A stretch of DNA of 64,000 nucleotides from positions 2,790,001 through 2,854,000 of the forward strand of contig NZ_CP022521.1 of assembly GCF_002234535.1 (NCBI RefSeq), written 5' to 3'. Positions 35,353 through 43,197 of this stretch are shown here, piece by piece. Under the pieces are notes generated by a model. It saw nothing but the letters and a program-made list of their open reading frames with translations, did not search any database and had not been told where the DNA came from. How positions within the stretch are numbered: the first letter of the stretch is position 1; the number at the start of each line of letters is the position of its first letter. A program made the position numbers and the translations under genes. Origin of the DNA: Actinoalloteichus hoggarensis. Its GTDB lineage: Bacteria > Actinomycetota > Actinomycetes > Mycobacteriales > Pseudonocardiaceae.

Positions 35353-36645
35353 TCACTCCGTCCGCCGAGCCAGTTCCTCGACGGCGGCGGCGATCGTGCC
35401 GTGCGGGTCCTGCCGCAGGCATTCGGCTCGCAGTTCCTCGGCCCGCCGGGCATGAGTCGGATCGGTCAGCACGGCGTCGACGGCCTTGCGGATGTCCGCC
35501 TCGTCCGGATCGCCGGTCGCCAGGTTGATCGCCGCGCCCGCCCACGCGGCCAGGGCGCCGACCTCGACCTTGTCCTCCGTGTCGCCTGCCAGCACCATCG
35601 GCACGCCGTGCCACAGCGCTCGATGAACGCCCCCGTAGCCGCCGTTGCTGATCAGTACGTCGGCGTGGGGGAGCAGCAGGTCGAAGGGCAGATATCGGGC
35701 GGCGCGCGCGTTGGCGGGCAGCCGGTCGGGGATGACGTCGCTTCCGGTGGTGACGACGACCAGCGCGTCGAGGTCGGCCAGCGCTCGCACCGCGGGCTCG
35801 ATCAGCCGGGAGAGATCCGCGTTGGCCAGGGTGCCCTGCGTCACGACGACCACCCGCGACGCGGTGATCAGCTCGTCCCACCATTCGGGGAGTTCGACGT
35901 CCTCGGGCGGCTCCGCGGGCAGCGCGCCGACGTGCCGCAGCCGCGGCGGGGCGTCGCTGCGGGGATAGTCCATGCTCCCGATGGTGAGCTGGAGAAAGCG
36001 GTCGGGCATGGCGACCAGGCCGTCGAACATCAGCGGCGGTTCCTCGGTGGCTCCGAGCGCCGCCAGGCCTGCCGCCAGCTCCCGCTGCACCCCCGCCTGC
36101 AGTTCGGCGGCGGCCACGTCGTTGAGGAACCTGTTGCGGGCGCGGCCCTCCGACGAGCTGTCCGGCGGCAGCCCCATTCCCCAGGGCGCGTGGTCGATGC
36201 TGCTGATCGGGACCGGGATCACGCCGATGCCGACGACCCCGGCCGGTCGCAGACCGGGCGCCCCCAGCCGTACCGGCCAGCCGCCCATGAACAGCGTCTC
36301 GTGCACGAGCACCACGGGTTCGCCGTCCGCCTCGGCGAGGATCTCCTGCATCGCCGCGTGCTGACCGGAAAGTCCGTGAATGGTCAATCGCATGTCGAAT
36401 TCGATCTGTTCCCGCCGCAGGGCCCCGGTGTCCCGTTCCGGGAACAGCTCGTTGACGGGTCCGGTCAGATCGGCTTCTGAGGGCAGCGATCGAAATCGGG
36501 CTCCGGTGCGCTCGACCGATTCCCGGAAGTCCTGGCCGGTCAGGAAGGTGACCGGGTACCCCCGTTCGACGAGATTCCGTGCGATGGCACGCATGGGCGT
36601 CACATGCCCGTGAATCGGCACTGCGGCGATCAACACCCTGGTCAC
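35353..36645 (-). CDS. UGT/MGT-type glycosyltransferase (copy 2)
   Basis: This 430-residue GT1 enzyme is the neighbour and close paralogue of the 33875 gene. The start reads VTRVLIAAVPIHGHVTPMR with the catalytic His. The donor-binding half has YLPFDLLLPHADVLISNGGY, GVHRALWHGVPMVLAGDTED and the conserved NLATGDPDEADIRKAVDAVL segment shared with copy 1. The GTG at 36645 follows GAGGAG by eight bases, a clear ribosome site. A TATAAA-like -10 (36730-36735 on this strand) precedes it. Both copies run the same way with a 194-base gap and probably act on similar small molecules; the acceptor is unknown. Confidence 0.87.
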   Translation of the reverse strand: MTRVLIAAVPIHGHVTPMRAIARNLVERGYPVTFLTGQDFRESVERTGARFRSLPSEADLTGPVNELFPERDTGALRREQIEFDMRLTIHGLSGQHAAMQEILAEADGEPVVLVHETLFMGGWPVRLGAPGLRPAGVVGIGVIPVPISSIDHAPWGMGLPPDSSSEGRARNRFLNDVAAAELQAGVQRELAAGLAALGATEEPPLMFDGLVAMPDRFLQLTIGSMDYPRSDAPPRLRHVGALPAEPPEDVELPEWWDELITASRVVVVTQGTLANADLSRLIEPAVRALADLDALVVVTTGSDVIPDRLPANARAARYLPFDLLLPHADVLISNGGYGGVHRALWHGVPMVLAGDTEDKVEVGALAAWAGAAINLATGDPDEADIRKAVDAVLTDPTHARRAEELRAECLRQDPHGTIAAAVEELARRTE

Positions 36646-36729
36646 TGTGCTGTGCTCCTCGTCGTGGCGGGGCGCCCGGCCTTTCCGAGGTCGTCGGGAA
36701 TGACGGCGGCAGACCGAGGTGATCACCGT

Positions 36730-36735
36730 TTTATA
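36730..36735 (-). promoter_or_regulatory. Candidate -10 for glycosyltransferase copy 2
   Basis: On the minus strand TATAAA lies 84 bases before the GTG at 36645, in one of the few AT-rich spots here. No matching -35 is clear. Confidence 0.3.
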
Positions 36736-36953
36736 CCGCATCGATCTCCGGCTTCGGTCGGGGCGTGGCCCGATTGATCTGCCGGCCGACCGCCCGATGG
36801 TCCGTCGGCCGCGTCGTGGCCTGCGAATCGACGGCCGACGGGAGTTCTGGTGCCGCGCCGTATGCCGGGCGGAGTAATTCATTGAATGGAGGACATGTTC
36901 TTGTCCGGGCCGCCTGCGTCGAGTCGTGGGCATGCCGTGATCCGTCGCCGGTG

Positions 36954-36981
36954 CCGCACGGGGCGGCACGAGGCCGTGCGG
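36954..36981. terminator. Hairpin downstream of DUF397 gene
   Basis: CCGCACGG (36954-36961) pairs perfectly with CCGTGCGG (36974-36981) over a 12-base loop, about 155 bases past the DUF397 stop. Confidence 0.35.
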
Positions 36982-37135
36982 GTCCGCCGCGGCTGCGATG
37001 GAGTCCGCTCGCCGTCTCATGCCCGCGGCCGGGGTGGTCGACGCCTCGGCCGTCGCGAGCGCACCACGCCGAAGTCGTTCACACGGAGCACGGCCGGGAC
37101 GAGGCGCGGCCGCGCGCGGCGCCGCGGTCACACGC

Positions 37136-37333
37136 TCAGTCGCGGCGCAGCCGATCCTCCTTGACGGCTTTGACGAAGGCGAGGAAGGCCTTCCTGGTGA
37201 CCTGCACGGTGCCGCCCTGGCGATGCTTGGCATCGCGGATGCAGGTCAGGCCTGGTGCTTGTGCGATCTCGACCTGCGGCGTGCCCAGCGGGCTGTGCAC
37301 GGATCGTCGAACGCCAAGGCCGTGATGTGCCAT
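37136..37333 (-). CDS. DUF397 domain protein
   Basis: This 65-residue protein is a DUF397 domain: a strand region with VRRSVHSPLGTPQVEIAQ, IRDAKHRQGG where the family has VRDSK, and the terminal FLAFVKAVKED helix that normally ends the domain. DUF397 proteins in actinomycetes usually pair with a helix-turn-helix (XRE) regulator encoded next to them, often as a developmental or regulatory pair. No such partner is seen on either side, so this copy is an orphan in the window. The ATG at 37333 is preceded by GGAGGGAG. Confidence 0.75.
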   Translation of the reverse strand: MAHHGLGVRRSVHSPLGTPQVEIAQAPGLTCIRDAKHRQGGTVQVTRKAFLAFVKAVKEDRLRRD

Positions 37334-37516
37334 CGGTGGCTCCCTCCGCGTTCTTGAAGAGGGTTCGCCTTCCACCCTAGACCCCTCGCCGCCCGACGTC
37401 GCCCGCACCGGCGGCGTGTCCCGGCCTGCTCGATCCCTCCACCGTTCGGCCGATGATCGATCCCGGCCGTCACGAGACGATGGAGACGCGGCTCGGACGG
37501 GTCGAGAAGGAGCGAT

Positions 37517-38035
37517 GTGATCATCGAAGGGCTCGAATCGGAGACTCCGCCGCCGATGCAGGTGGCCGCCTGGTGGGTGCTCGATCTGCTCGCGGCGGAA
37601 CGGGTTCCATGGTGGGCCGCCGAATGGCTCGCACAGGGTCACGACGGACCCTGCCTGCGCGAACTCGCCGGACTCGGCGCCGACGACACCAGACGGAGTC
37701 GCGACCTGCTTCCCGCCGTGTTCGACGAGATCGCCGTCGTGCCGCCCGCGACGATGCTCGACGCCGCCGAGGTGTGCTTCCACCATCTGGCACGGTTGTG
37801 CCTGGACGGCCGGGTCGACGAACGCTGGGTGGCGGGCGTCGTCGATCAGGTGCTCTGCGCCGTCGACTTCGCCGACGACGTCTACGAACAGCCGTTGGCA
37901 GGTGCCTTCGGCGTGGACGAGGCCTGGGACGACGACTGGGCGGGCGTGGCCTCGGAGCTGCGAGTGCTGGTGCGGGACGCCTGCGCCGCGCAGCTCGACG
38001 CGGCCGGACCGCCTGCCGTGGACGACCGGATGTGA
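37517..38035 (+). CDS. Hypothetical protein
   Basis: This 172-residue acidic protein is not recognised. The GTG at 37517 has AAGGAG before it, a good ribosome site. It is helix-rich, with many Trp residues in the first 50 positions (WWVLDLLAAERVPWWAAEWL) and an acidic C-terminus. There is no signal peptide or membrane helix, so it is probably a cytosolic protein. A pair of hairpins follows its stop. It could be a partner of the opposite-strand DUF397 gene, but nothing shows that. Confidence 0.6.
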   Translation: MIIEGLESETPPPMQVAAWWVLDLLAAERVPWWAAEWLAQGHDGPCLRELAGLGADDTRRSRDLLPAVFDEIAVVPPATMLDAAEVCFHHLARLCLDGRVDERWVAGVVDQVLCAVDFADDVYEQPLAGAFGVDEAWDDDWAGVASELRVLVRDACAAQLDAAGPPAVDDRM

Positions 38036-38130
38036 GGTGAGAGGCTCGGCCGACGACGGCCGGCGCCGCGAGAGATCATCCGGTCGGCCTAGCCGGCCGC
38101 CGGTCAGGTGTGCCGATAATCGCGGATAGA

Positions 38131-38167
38131 CGGCCCCGACGGTCGACTTCCCCGTACGTCGGGGCCG
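38131..38167. terminator. Hairpin 1 of two consecutive perfect stems
   Basis: CGGCCCCGAC (38131-38140) pairs perfectly with GTCGGGGCCG (38158-38167) over a 17-base loop, about 95 bases past the stop of the 37517 gene. Confidence 0.5.
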
Positions 38168-38185
38168 TTCCACGTCCGGCAGACC

Positions 38186-38218
38186 TCGAGGCGTCACGGC
38201 CAGACCGTGACGCCTCGA
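38186..38218. terminator. Hairpin 2, 14-bp perfect stem
   Basis: TCGAGGCGTCACGG (38186-38199) pairs perfectly with CCGTGACGCCTCGA (38205-38218) around a five-base loop. It is among the longest perfect stems in the window and lies 18 bases after the first one. It is a likely terminator or part of a structured RNA. Confidence 0.65.
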
Positions 38219-38509
38219 TCCCCGGCATGTCGCACTGCCTCCGTGAACGCTCGGACCCCGACCGAGGCGGCGGTGCCCCGGTCGGCGGCACCGCCTCCCC
38301 CATGTTCGACAGCGGCGCCCACGTGCGGTCGGCAGAATGGGACGGCCGCGGGCACGGATGCGGCCGGAGTTCGCGGCCTGCTGACAGGAGGGGTGCGCAT
38401 CGGACGCCTCCGCGGAGGCGAAGGAAAGATCGTCGCAGGTGAGACACGTCATCGGACGTGACCGCCGTCGTGTTGCGATCACAACCTTCGGCCCCGCAGC
38501 ATCGAACAT

Positions 38510-38713
38510 ATGAGCGAACCCCGATGGCCTCCGACGTGTCCGAGCGGACGGCATCGGCTTCTCCCCGGCGAGCTGCTCGTCGGCTGGCATCCCTGTGACT
38601 GCACTCCCGAGATCCTGGGCCATCGAACCTGGACCTGTGTCCGCTGCCTGGCCGCGGGGCGGATCGACACCTGGTTCGACCCGCCGTGCCTCGACTCGTC
38701 GGTGATCCGGTGA
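38510..38713 (+). CDS. Small cysteine-rich protein
   Basis: This 67-residue protein starts at ATG 38510. It contains six Cys residues in a CX18CXC...CXXC pattern (Cys10, 29, 31, 43, 46, 60) plus a His, which could bind zinc. No known family is recognised. The ribosome site is weak, so its coding status is uncertain, but the Cys spacing is not what chance GC-rich frames usually give. Hypothetical proteins of this sort are common in actinomycetes. Confidence 0.5.
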   Translation: MSEPRWPPTCPSGRHRLLPGELLVGWHPCDCTPEILGHRTWTCVRCLAAGRIDTWFDPPCLDSSVIR

Positions 38714-39168
38714 GCCTCGGTTCGCGGGCGGCCGTCCCGTCGTCGGCTGAATCGTCCCGTCTCGGGCGGCCGACTCGGTGTTCGCGGCGCGCTTCGAGGC
38801 CGCGCGGTGTCGACGTTCCGCCGCTCGCGGCCGCGAGGGTGCGAAGGCGGCCTGTCGGATCGCGCGGCGGCGCGCCGACAGGAGACGGGAACGGCCCCGA
38901 CGCCAGGGGGAGGGGCGCCGGGGCCGCAGGGGGTACTCCTGATTCATCGGCCCGGACCAGGCCCGGCCGGCTCCGCCGATCAGGTGGACATCCGGGGTGA
39001 TTCGGACCGGGCGGCCGTAGGGCGGGCCGGCGCTCCACAGGGCGCCGGATGGAAGGCCACGGTGATCGCCGATGCGGAGCGGGGCGCCGCCCGGAGCCCC
39101 GGGGCGGGAAGGGCACCGCGGCGGCTGCTGGATCGATCGACTGGCCGTCGCCGGATGGAGAGGCCAGT
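38714..39168. other. Intergenic region, 455 bp
   Basis: This gap, downstream of the TetR gene on the minus strand, holds the hairpin at 38892-38926. No gene is recognised. Confidence 0.4.
38892..38926. terminator. Hairpin downstream of TetR gene
   Basis: CGGCCCCGACGCC (38892-38904) pairs with GGCGCCGGGGCCG (38914-38926) with one mismatch and a nine-base loop. Confidence 0.4.
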
Positions 39169-39876
39169 TCAGCGTAGTTCCGACAGCCCGGGCCTTCGGC
39201 CCGCTCTGGGAGCCTGGAACTCGGACGACAGACTCTCCGGTCCGTGCGGGCACGGCAGCGCGGGCCCCGCTCCGGCGGGCAGCGCGGCCAGCATGAGCGC
39301 CAGCGTGCGTCGCCAGGCATCCGGCGCGGTACTGCCCGTGGCCTGCACCACGCCTGCATTGGCCAGCAGCAGCAGTACGACGTCGGCCGCCACCAGGTCG
39401 GCGCGCAGTGAGCCCTCCCGCTGCGCACGCTCCAGCAGCGCCTGCTGTGCGGCGTACAGCCGCTCGCGAACGCGGAGCATCGTGGGGCAGTCAGGCAGTG
39501 TCACGGTGAGGACGTCGGTCAGGCTCCGGTCGGCCGCCTGCAGCTCGCACATCCGGGTCAGGTAGCCGACGAAGCCGCTCCAGCCGTCGGGGGCGCCGAG
39601 GCCGTCCTCCGCCGCCGCCAGGTACTCGTGTGTCTTGGCGAGGAACACCGTCTCCACCAGGTCGACTCGGGTCTCGAAACGCCGGTACAGGGTCCCGACG
39701 CCGACCTCGGCTCGGCGGGCGATCTCCTCCATCGACACGTCCATGCCGTGGTCGGCGAACGCCTGGCGGGCCGCGGCGATGATGCGCCTGCGGTTGCGTT
39801 CGGCGTCCCGCCTCGGTCGTCGCCCGGCCGGGGAGGAGCCGGGGCGGGCCTGCTCGTCCGCCGTCCCGGAGCTCAT
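39169..39876 (-). CDS. TetR/AcrR family transcriptional regulator
   Basis: This 235-residue protein has an N-terminal TetR helix-turn-helix (about 23-75: RRIIAAARQAFADHGMDVSM, EEIARRAEVGVGTLYRRFET). An all-helix ligand-binding C-terminal domain follows. A TAGGCT -10 ends seven bases before the ATG at 39876, so the mRNA is probably leaderless. It is divergent from the YceI gene at 40018, whose expression it may control. The effector is unknown. Confidence 0.9.
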   Translation of the reverse strand: MSSGTADEQARPGSSPAGRRPRRDAERNRRRIIAAARQAFADHGMDVSMEEIARRAEVGVGTLYRRFETRVDLVETVFLAKTHEYLAAAEDGLGAPDGWSGFVGYLTRMCELQAADRSLTDVLTVTLPDCPTMLRVRERLYAAQQALLERAQREGSLRADLVAADVVLLLLANAGVVQATGSTAPDAWRRTLALMLAALPAGAGPALPCPHGPESLSSEFQAPRAGRRPGLSELR

Positions 39877-39883
39877 GCCGCTC

Positions 39884-39889
39884 AGCCTA
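39884..39889 (-). promoter_or_regulatory. -10 element of a leaderless TetR promoter
   Basis: On the minus strand TAGGCT (TANNNT form) is followed by seven bases and then the ATG at 39876. Transcription from the usual distance would start at the start codon. Confidence 0.45.
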
Positions 39890-40017
39890 CGTGGAGGCGG
39901 ACGTGAACCCTCCGGATTCCTTGTCATCGACACGCGGACACCCTAGGTTGGCGCTGATCGGAAGAATCTCGTCCGCTTGTCGCGTCTGGTTCGTCTCGTC
40001 TCCTCGAAGGAGTTCGT

Positions 40018-40575
40018 ATGTCCAACCCCGCCTCGTCCATCCCCGGCTACATCGTCGGCACCTGGACGATCGACCAAGCGCACTCCGAGATCGGCTTCTC
40101 GGTGCGACACATGATGATCAGCAAGGTGCGCGGCCGGTTCACCGAGTTCTCCGGGAAGTTCGTCACGGCGGCCGACCCCGCCGACTCCACCGTCACCGCC
40201 GAGATCGCGTTGAGCTCCATTCACACCGGGAACGAGGGCCGGGACGGACACATTCGCTCCAAGGACTTCTTCGAGGTCGAGAAGTACCCGACCATGACCT
40301 ACCGGTCCACCGCGGTCCGGCTCGACGGCGAGGAGCCGGTGATCGAGGGCGAGCTGACCCTCAAGGACGTGACCAGGTCCGTCCCGCTGACCGTCGAGCT
40401 GGGCGGCTTCGGCCCGGACAACCACGGCGGCACTCGCGTCGGCCTCACCGCGAGGGCGGAGATCAATCGGGGAGACTTCGGCATCACCTTCAACCAGCCG
40501 TTGGAGACCGGCGGCGTGGTGATCGGCGAGAAGATCACCATCCAGTTGGAGATCGAGGCCTCTCTCGACGCCTGA
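40018..40575 (+). CDS. YceI family protein
   Basis: This 185-residue protein has the YceI lipid-binding lipocalin-like fold. Signs are GTWTIDQAHSEIGFSVRHMM near the start, the region SIHTGNEGRDGHIRSKDFF, and a repeated EVEKYPTMTYRST strand and NRGDFGITFNQPL near the end. Members bind isoprenoid or other amphipathic lipids. No signal peptide is present, so unlike E. coli YceI it is probably cytosolic, as are many actinomycete members. The ribosome site GAAGGAG precedes the ATG. The divergent TetR gene is a candidate regulator. Confidence 0.92.
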   Translation: MSNPASSIPGYIVGTWTIDQAHSEIGFSVRHMMISKVRGRFTEFSGKFVTAADPADSTVTAEIALSSIHTGNEGRDGHIRSKDFFEVEKYPTMTYRSTAVRLDGEEPVIEGELTLKDVTRSVPLTVELGGFGPDNHGGTRVGLTARAEINRGDFGITFNQPLETGGVVIGEKITIQLEIEASLDA

Positions 40576-41220
40576 TCATCGCGTATCGAGGGCGCATCGG
40601 CCGGCTCCCGCCGCAAGAGCGGTGTCTGGGTCGGATCGCCGGCCGTGCGCCTCGCGTCGTCGCCCTCTCGTCCTACCGCGACGGCGACGACGTCGGCGTC
40701 CTCGGCCTGCGGAGGCCGGTCGGCCCGATCCGGTCGGACGCCGCATCGTCGAGTCGACCCGGCGGGCCGACTGTCGGGTACTCGACCTCCCGTTCGCCGC
40801 CTCCGTCGCGTCCTCCGCCACGCCCGTCCGTCTCGCCCCGCCGTCTCGCGGCCCGGCACCGCCGAACCGAGCTCGTCGGCGCCCTTCGCCCGTGCACCAG
40901 GCCGACGACGCCGCGCGAGATCGTCATGCGAAATCCGACCGACGACGCGATGATGCGGACCATGTCGACCCCGCATCCCCCGCCTGCGACCCTCGGAGCG
41001 CGTCCCGGGACCGTCCACAGGCGTCGGGGAAGCCACACCGGTCGGCTGCCGCGGGCTCGACGAATCTCGGCGGTGACCTGGACGTCGGGCTCCTCGAGAC
41101 CGACGGGTACTCCATCCGGCTCAACATCGGGTAGCACGTCCGGGTGTAACCCGACCACGAGGCCGGAATGCGTACCAAGCTGAAGGTCGGCCCTCGGCCG
41201 CTTCTTCTGGAGGTGATCAC
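40576..41220. other. Intergenic region, 645 bp
   Basis: This is a long GC-rich stretch after the YceI gene. Frames on both strands give low-complexity, Arg/Pro-rich products with no recognised domain, so I do not call a gene. The 3' end supplies the GGAGGTGATC ribosome site of the next gene. Confidence 0.4.
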
Positions 41221-41658
41221 ATGGACGTCGGTGGACCGTCGTCTCAGCATGGTCCGGCCGATCTCGACTTAGCCCGGCGCGGCAGTCGCCGAATCGGCGT
41301 CGTCGTGAGTGCGGTCGACAGATCACCGCCGGTCATCGACCGGCCTGTGTCGTCCCACGACGTGGGGAGTCCCGCTGTCGTACCCGCGAATCCGTCGGTC
41401 GCACCGAGGTTCGCCCGTCAATCCGGAGTCCTCATGTACGCCTGGTTCGTGCGTTCCGTCCGCGCTGGAGACACCCATCTCGCCGAGGAGGACTGGGACG
41501 GCTACAACCTCGTCACTCCGGTCTGCGAGTCCACCGTCGCCTTCTCGCCGTTGAATCGAGAGCCCATCGAGGTCTGCTACTTCGACGAGCAGCGCTGCCT
41601 GCGCTGTCTCGAGGCGACGCGCCCCCGTCCCAAGGCACGGCTGGCCGCGGTGCGATGA
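41221..41658 (+). CDS. Hypothetical protein with Cys-rich C-terminus
   Basis: This 145-residue protein has a very strong ribosome site (GGAGGTGATC) four bases before the ATG, which fixes the start. Only the C-terminal half (from about residue 72: MYAWFVRSVRAGDTHLAEED, then CESTVAF, and CYFDEQRCLRCLEA) shows conserved features, including a CX6CXXC cluster that could bind zinc. The N-terminal 70 residues are low-complexity and could be a recent extension. An internal ATG near 41434 is a possible alternative start. No function is known. Confidence 0.6.
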   Translation: MDVGGPSSQHGPADLDLARRGSRRIGVVVSAVDRSPPVIDRPVSSHDVGSPAVVPANPSVAPRFARQSGVLMYAWFVRSVRAGDTHLAEEDWDGYNLVTPVCESTVAFSPLNREPIEVCYFDEQRCLRCLEATRPRPKARLAAVR

Positions 41659-41963
41659 ACCCCGGGAGCGACGAACTCTCGCGCATCGCACGGCCGGGTG
41701 TCGTCGACGTCCGGCCGCAGGCAGATCCCTCGGGCGTCATGGCGGCAGTCAGCCGCCCGAGGATCAGGGCACCCGACCGGCCGCGGAGTGGTTCGCGCTG
41801 ATCGCGGTGGAATCGGCCGTGCACCACTCGTCCGAGGACCGTCCGGCGGGCTGCGCCGTCGGCTTCCCGCCGGGGCATGCCCGCCCGGGCGGCGGCGCGT
41901 TCAACGATGAACTCACCCGCGCCCACCGACGCCCCCGCCGCTCGGCGGGGCACGTCTCCTCGC
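41659..41963. other. Intergenic region, 305 bp
   Basis: I see nothing recognisable in this region between two convergent genes. Confidence 0.35.
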
Positions 41964-43010
41964 TCAGCGTGGCAGGGCGGTCACCAGGTGGGAGTCGAGT
42001 TCGGTCGACAGCGTCGTGGTCTCCCCGAGGCGCAGGTCCGCCTGTTCGAAGAGCCGTTCGTACTCGCCGATGGTGCGCTCCCGGCCGGTCGTCATCACCA
42101 GCATCTCCATGTCGCCGAACGCGGTCATGAGGTTCGCGTCGCCGCGCGCCCGATCCCAGTCCGGAACCAGCGCGGTGACCACCAGTATCCGACCGGTCGG
42201 CGCGACGGCCGTCCGGCAGTTGCGCAGGATGCGGACACAGGACTCGTCGTCCCAGTCGTGCAGGATGTTCTTGAGCAGGTAGACGTCCCGCCCGGCGGGA
42301 ACGCTCTCGAAGAAGTCGCCCGCCTCGGCGTCGGCTCGATCGGCCACCCCTGCCGTGCGCAGCATCTCCTCGGCATGGCTCAACGCCCCCTCGGTGTCGA
42401 ACACGGTGCCGTGCAGACTCGGTTCCGCGGCCAGGATCGCCGCGAGCAGGGTGCCGTCCCCGCCGCCGACGTCGACCAGGCGTTCACCCGGTGAGAACGA
42501 GATTCCTCGGACGGCGTCCGGGATCTGGATCCGCGAGAGCGTGCTCATCGCGCGATGGAACCGGCCCGCCAGCGCGGGATCGGTGTCCAGGTGATCGAAG
42601 AAGCCGCTGCCGAAGGCAATGTCGAAGCCGGGTGCGCCGGTGCGGATCGACGCCTCCAACGAGCCCCAGGCACGCCACCAGGCGGGATCGCCGTACAACG
42701 CCGCCATCGGGTGCAGCGAGAACTCGGCATCGCCGCGGAACAGCCTGCCGAGGGGAGTCAGCTCCACCGAGTCGTCGCCCGTCGTGGTGACGACGCCGAG
42801 CTGCGCGAGCGCCCGCATCAGCCTGCGTAGCGAGTCGTGGTCGGTGCCCGTCTCGGCGGCGAGGTCGGCTACCGTCTTCGACGTCTCGCCGATCAGGTCG
42901 GGGAGCCCCAGCCGCACGGCGGTTCCGAGCATCTGGGAGAACGCGAAGCCGAAGATCAGTGAGGTCGCCTGCCGGGCGGCGTCGGGCGCCGATTCCTGCT
43001 CGTGCATCAT
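41964..43010 (-). CDS. SAM-dependent O-methyltransferase (acetylserotonin OMT-like)
   Basis: This 348-residue enzyme belongs to the Methyltransf_2/hydroxyindole-O-methyltransferase family, common in antibiotic pathways. An N-terminal winged-helix dimerisation domain (about 10-95, LGLPDLIGETSKTVADLAAE) precedes the Rossmann domain. Motif I is LVDVGGGDGTLLAAIL, and the catalytic His region is LKNILHDWDDESC. The ATG at 43010 follows AGGGAGTGG; an ATG three bases later is equally likely. No biosynthetic neighbours are close except the glycosyltransferases 5 kb away, so its methyl acceptor is unknown. Confidence 0.92.
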   Translation of the reverse strand: MMHEQESAPDAARQATSLIFGFAFSQMLGTAVRLGLPDLIGETSKTVADLAAETGTDHDSLRRLMRALAQLGVVTTTGDDSVELTPLGRLFRGDAEFSLHPMAALYGDPAWWRAWGSLEASIRTGAPGFDIAFGSGFFDHLDTDPALAGRFHRAMSTLSRIQIPDAVRGISFSPGERLVDVGGGDGTLLAAILAAEPSLHGTVFDTEGALSHAEEMLRTAGVADRADAEAGDFFESVPAGRDVYLLKNILHDWDDESCVRILRNCRTAVAPTGRILVVTALVPDWDRARGDANLMTAFGDMEMLVMTTGRERTIGEYERLFEQADLRLGETTTLSTELDSHLVTALPR

Positions 43011-43197
43011 CCACTCCCTGACTGGTTCCGTGACGGTCCTCGTCGAGCGTAGGCCTGTGATCGGTCGTGGCGGGATGCCGCCGAGTGGGGAAACCGGATG
43101 AGTCGGTCACGAGTCTCAGTAGCATGACTCGCTGTCCTCCCTGCGGGAAATCACGCTGCCGAACGTGTGAACCGCACTGTCAAGAAGGAGACTGAGG

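Larger units (their letters stand above)
36646..37135. other. Intergenic region, 490 bp
   Basis: This region lies between the glycosyltransferase promoter and the 3' end of the DUF397 gene. It contains the -10 candidate at 36730-36735 and a terminator-like hairpin at 36954-36981. No gene is recognised. Confidence 0.4.
38036..38509. other. Intergenic region, 474 bp
   Basis: The main content is the two strong hairpins (38131-38167 and 38186-38218). The remaining part up to 38509 shows no gene or clear promoter. Confidence 0.4.

Noticed and set aside
38892-38926. A non-coding RNA at the hairpin near 38900
   Set aside because: The single stem with one mismatch is adequately explained as a terminator of the TetR gene on the minus strand.
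40576-41220. Possible gene in the gap after yceI
   Set aside because: Open frames on both strands give low-complexity products without recognised domains, and none has a ribosome site as good as the next gene's.
33875-43010. A complete antibiotic biosynthetic cluster
   Set aside because: The glycosyltransferases and O-methyltransferase are tailoring enzymes. There is no PKS, NRPS, terpene synthase or other scaffold gene here.
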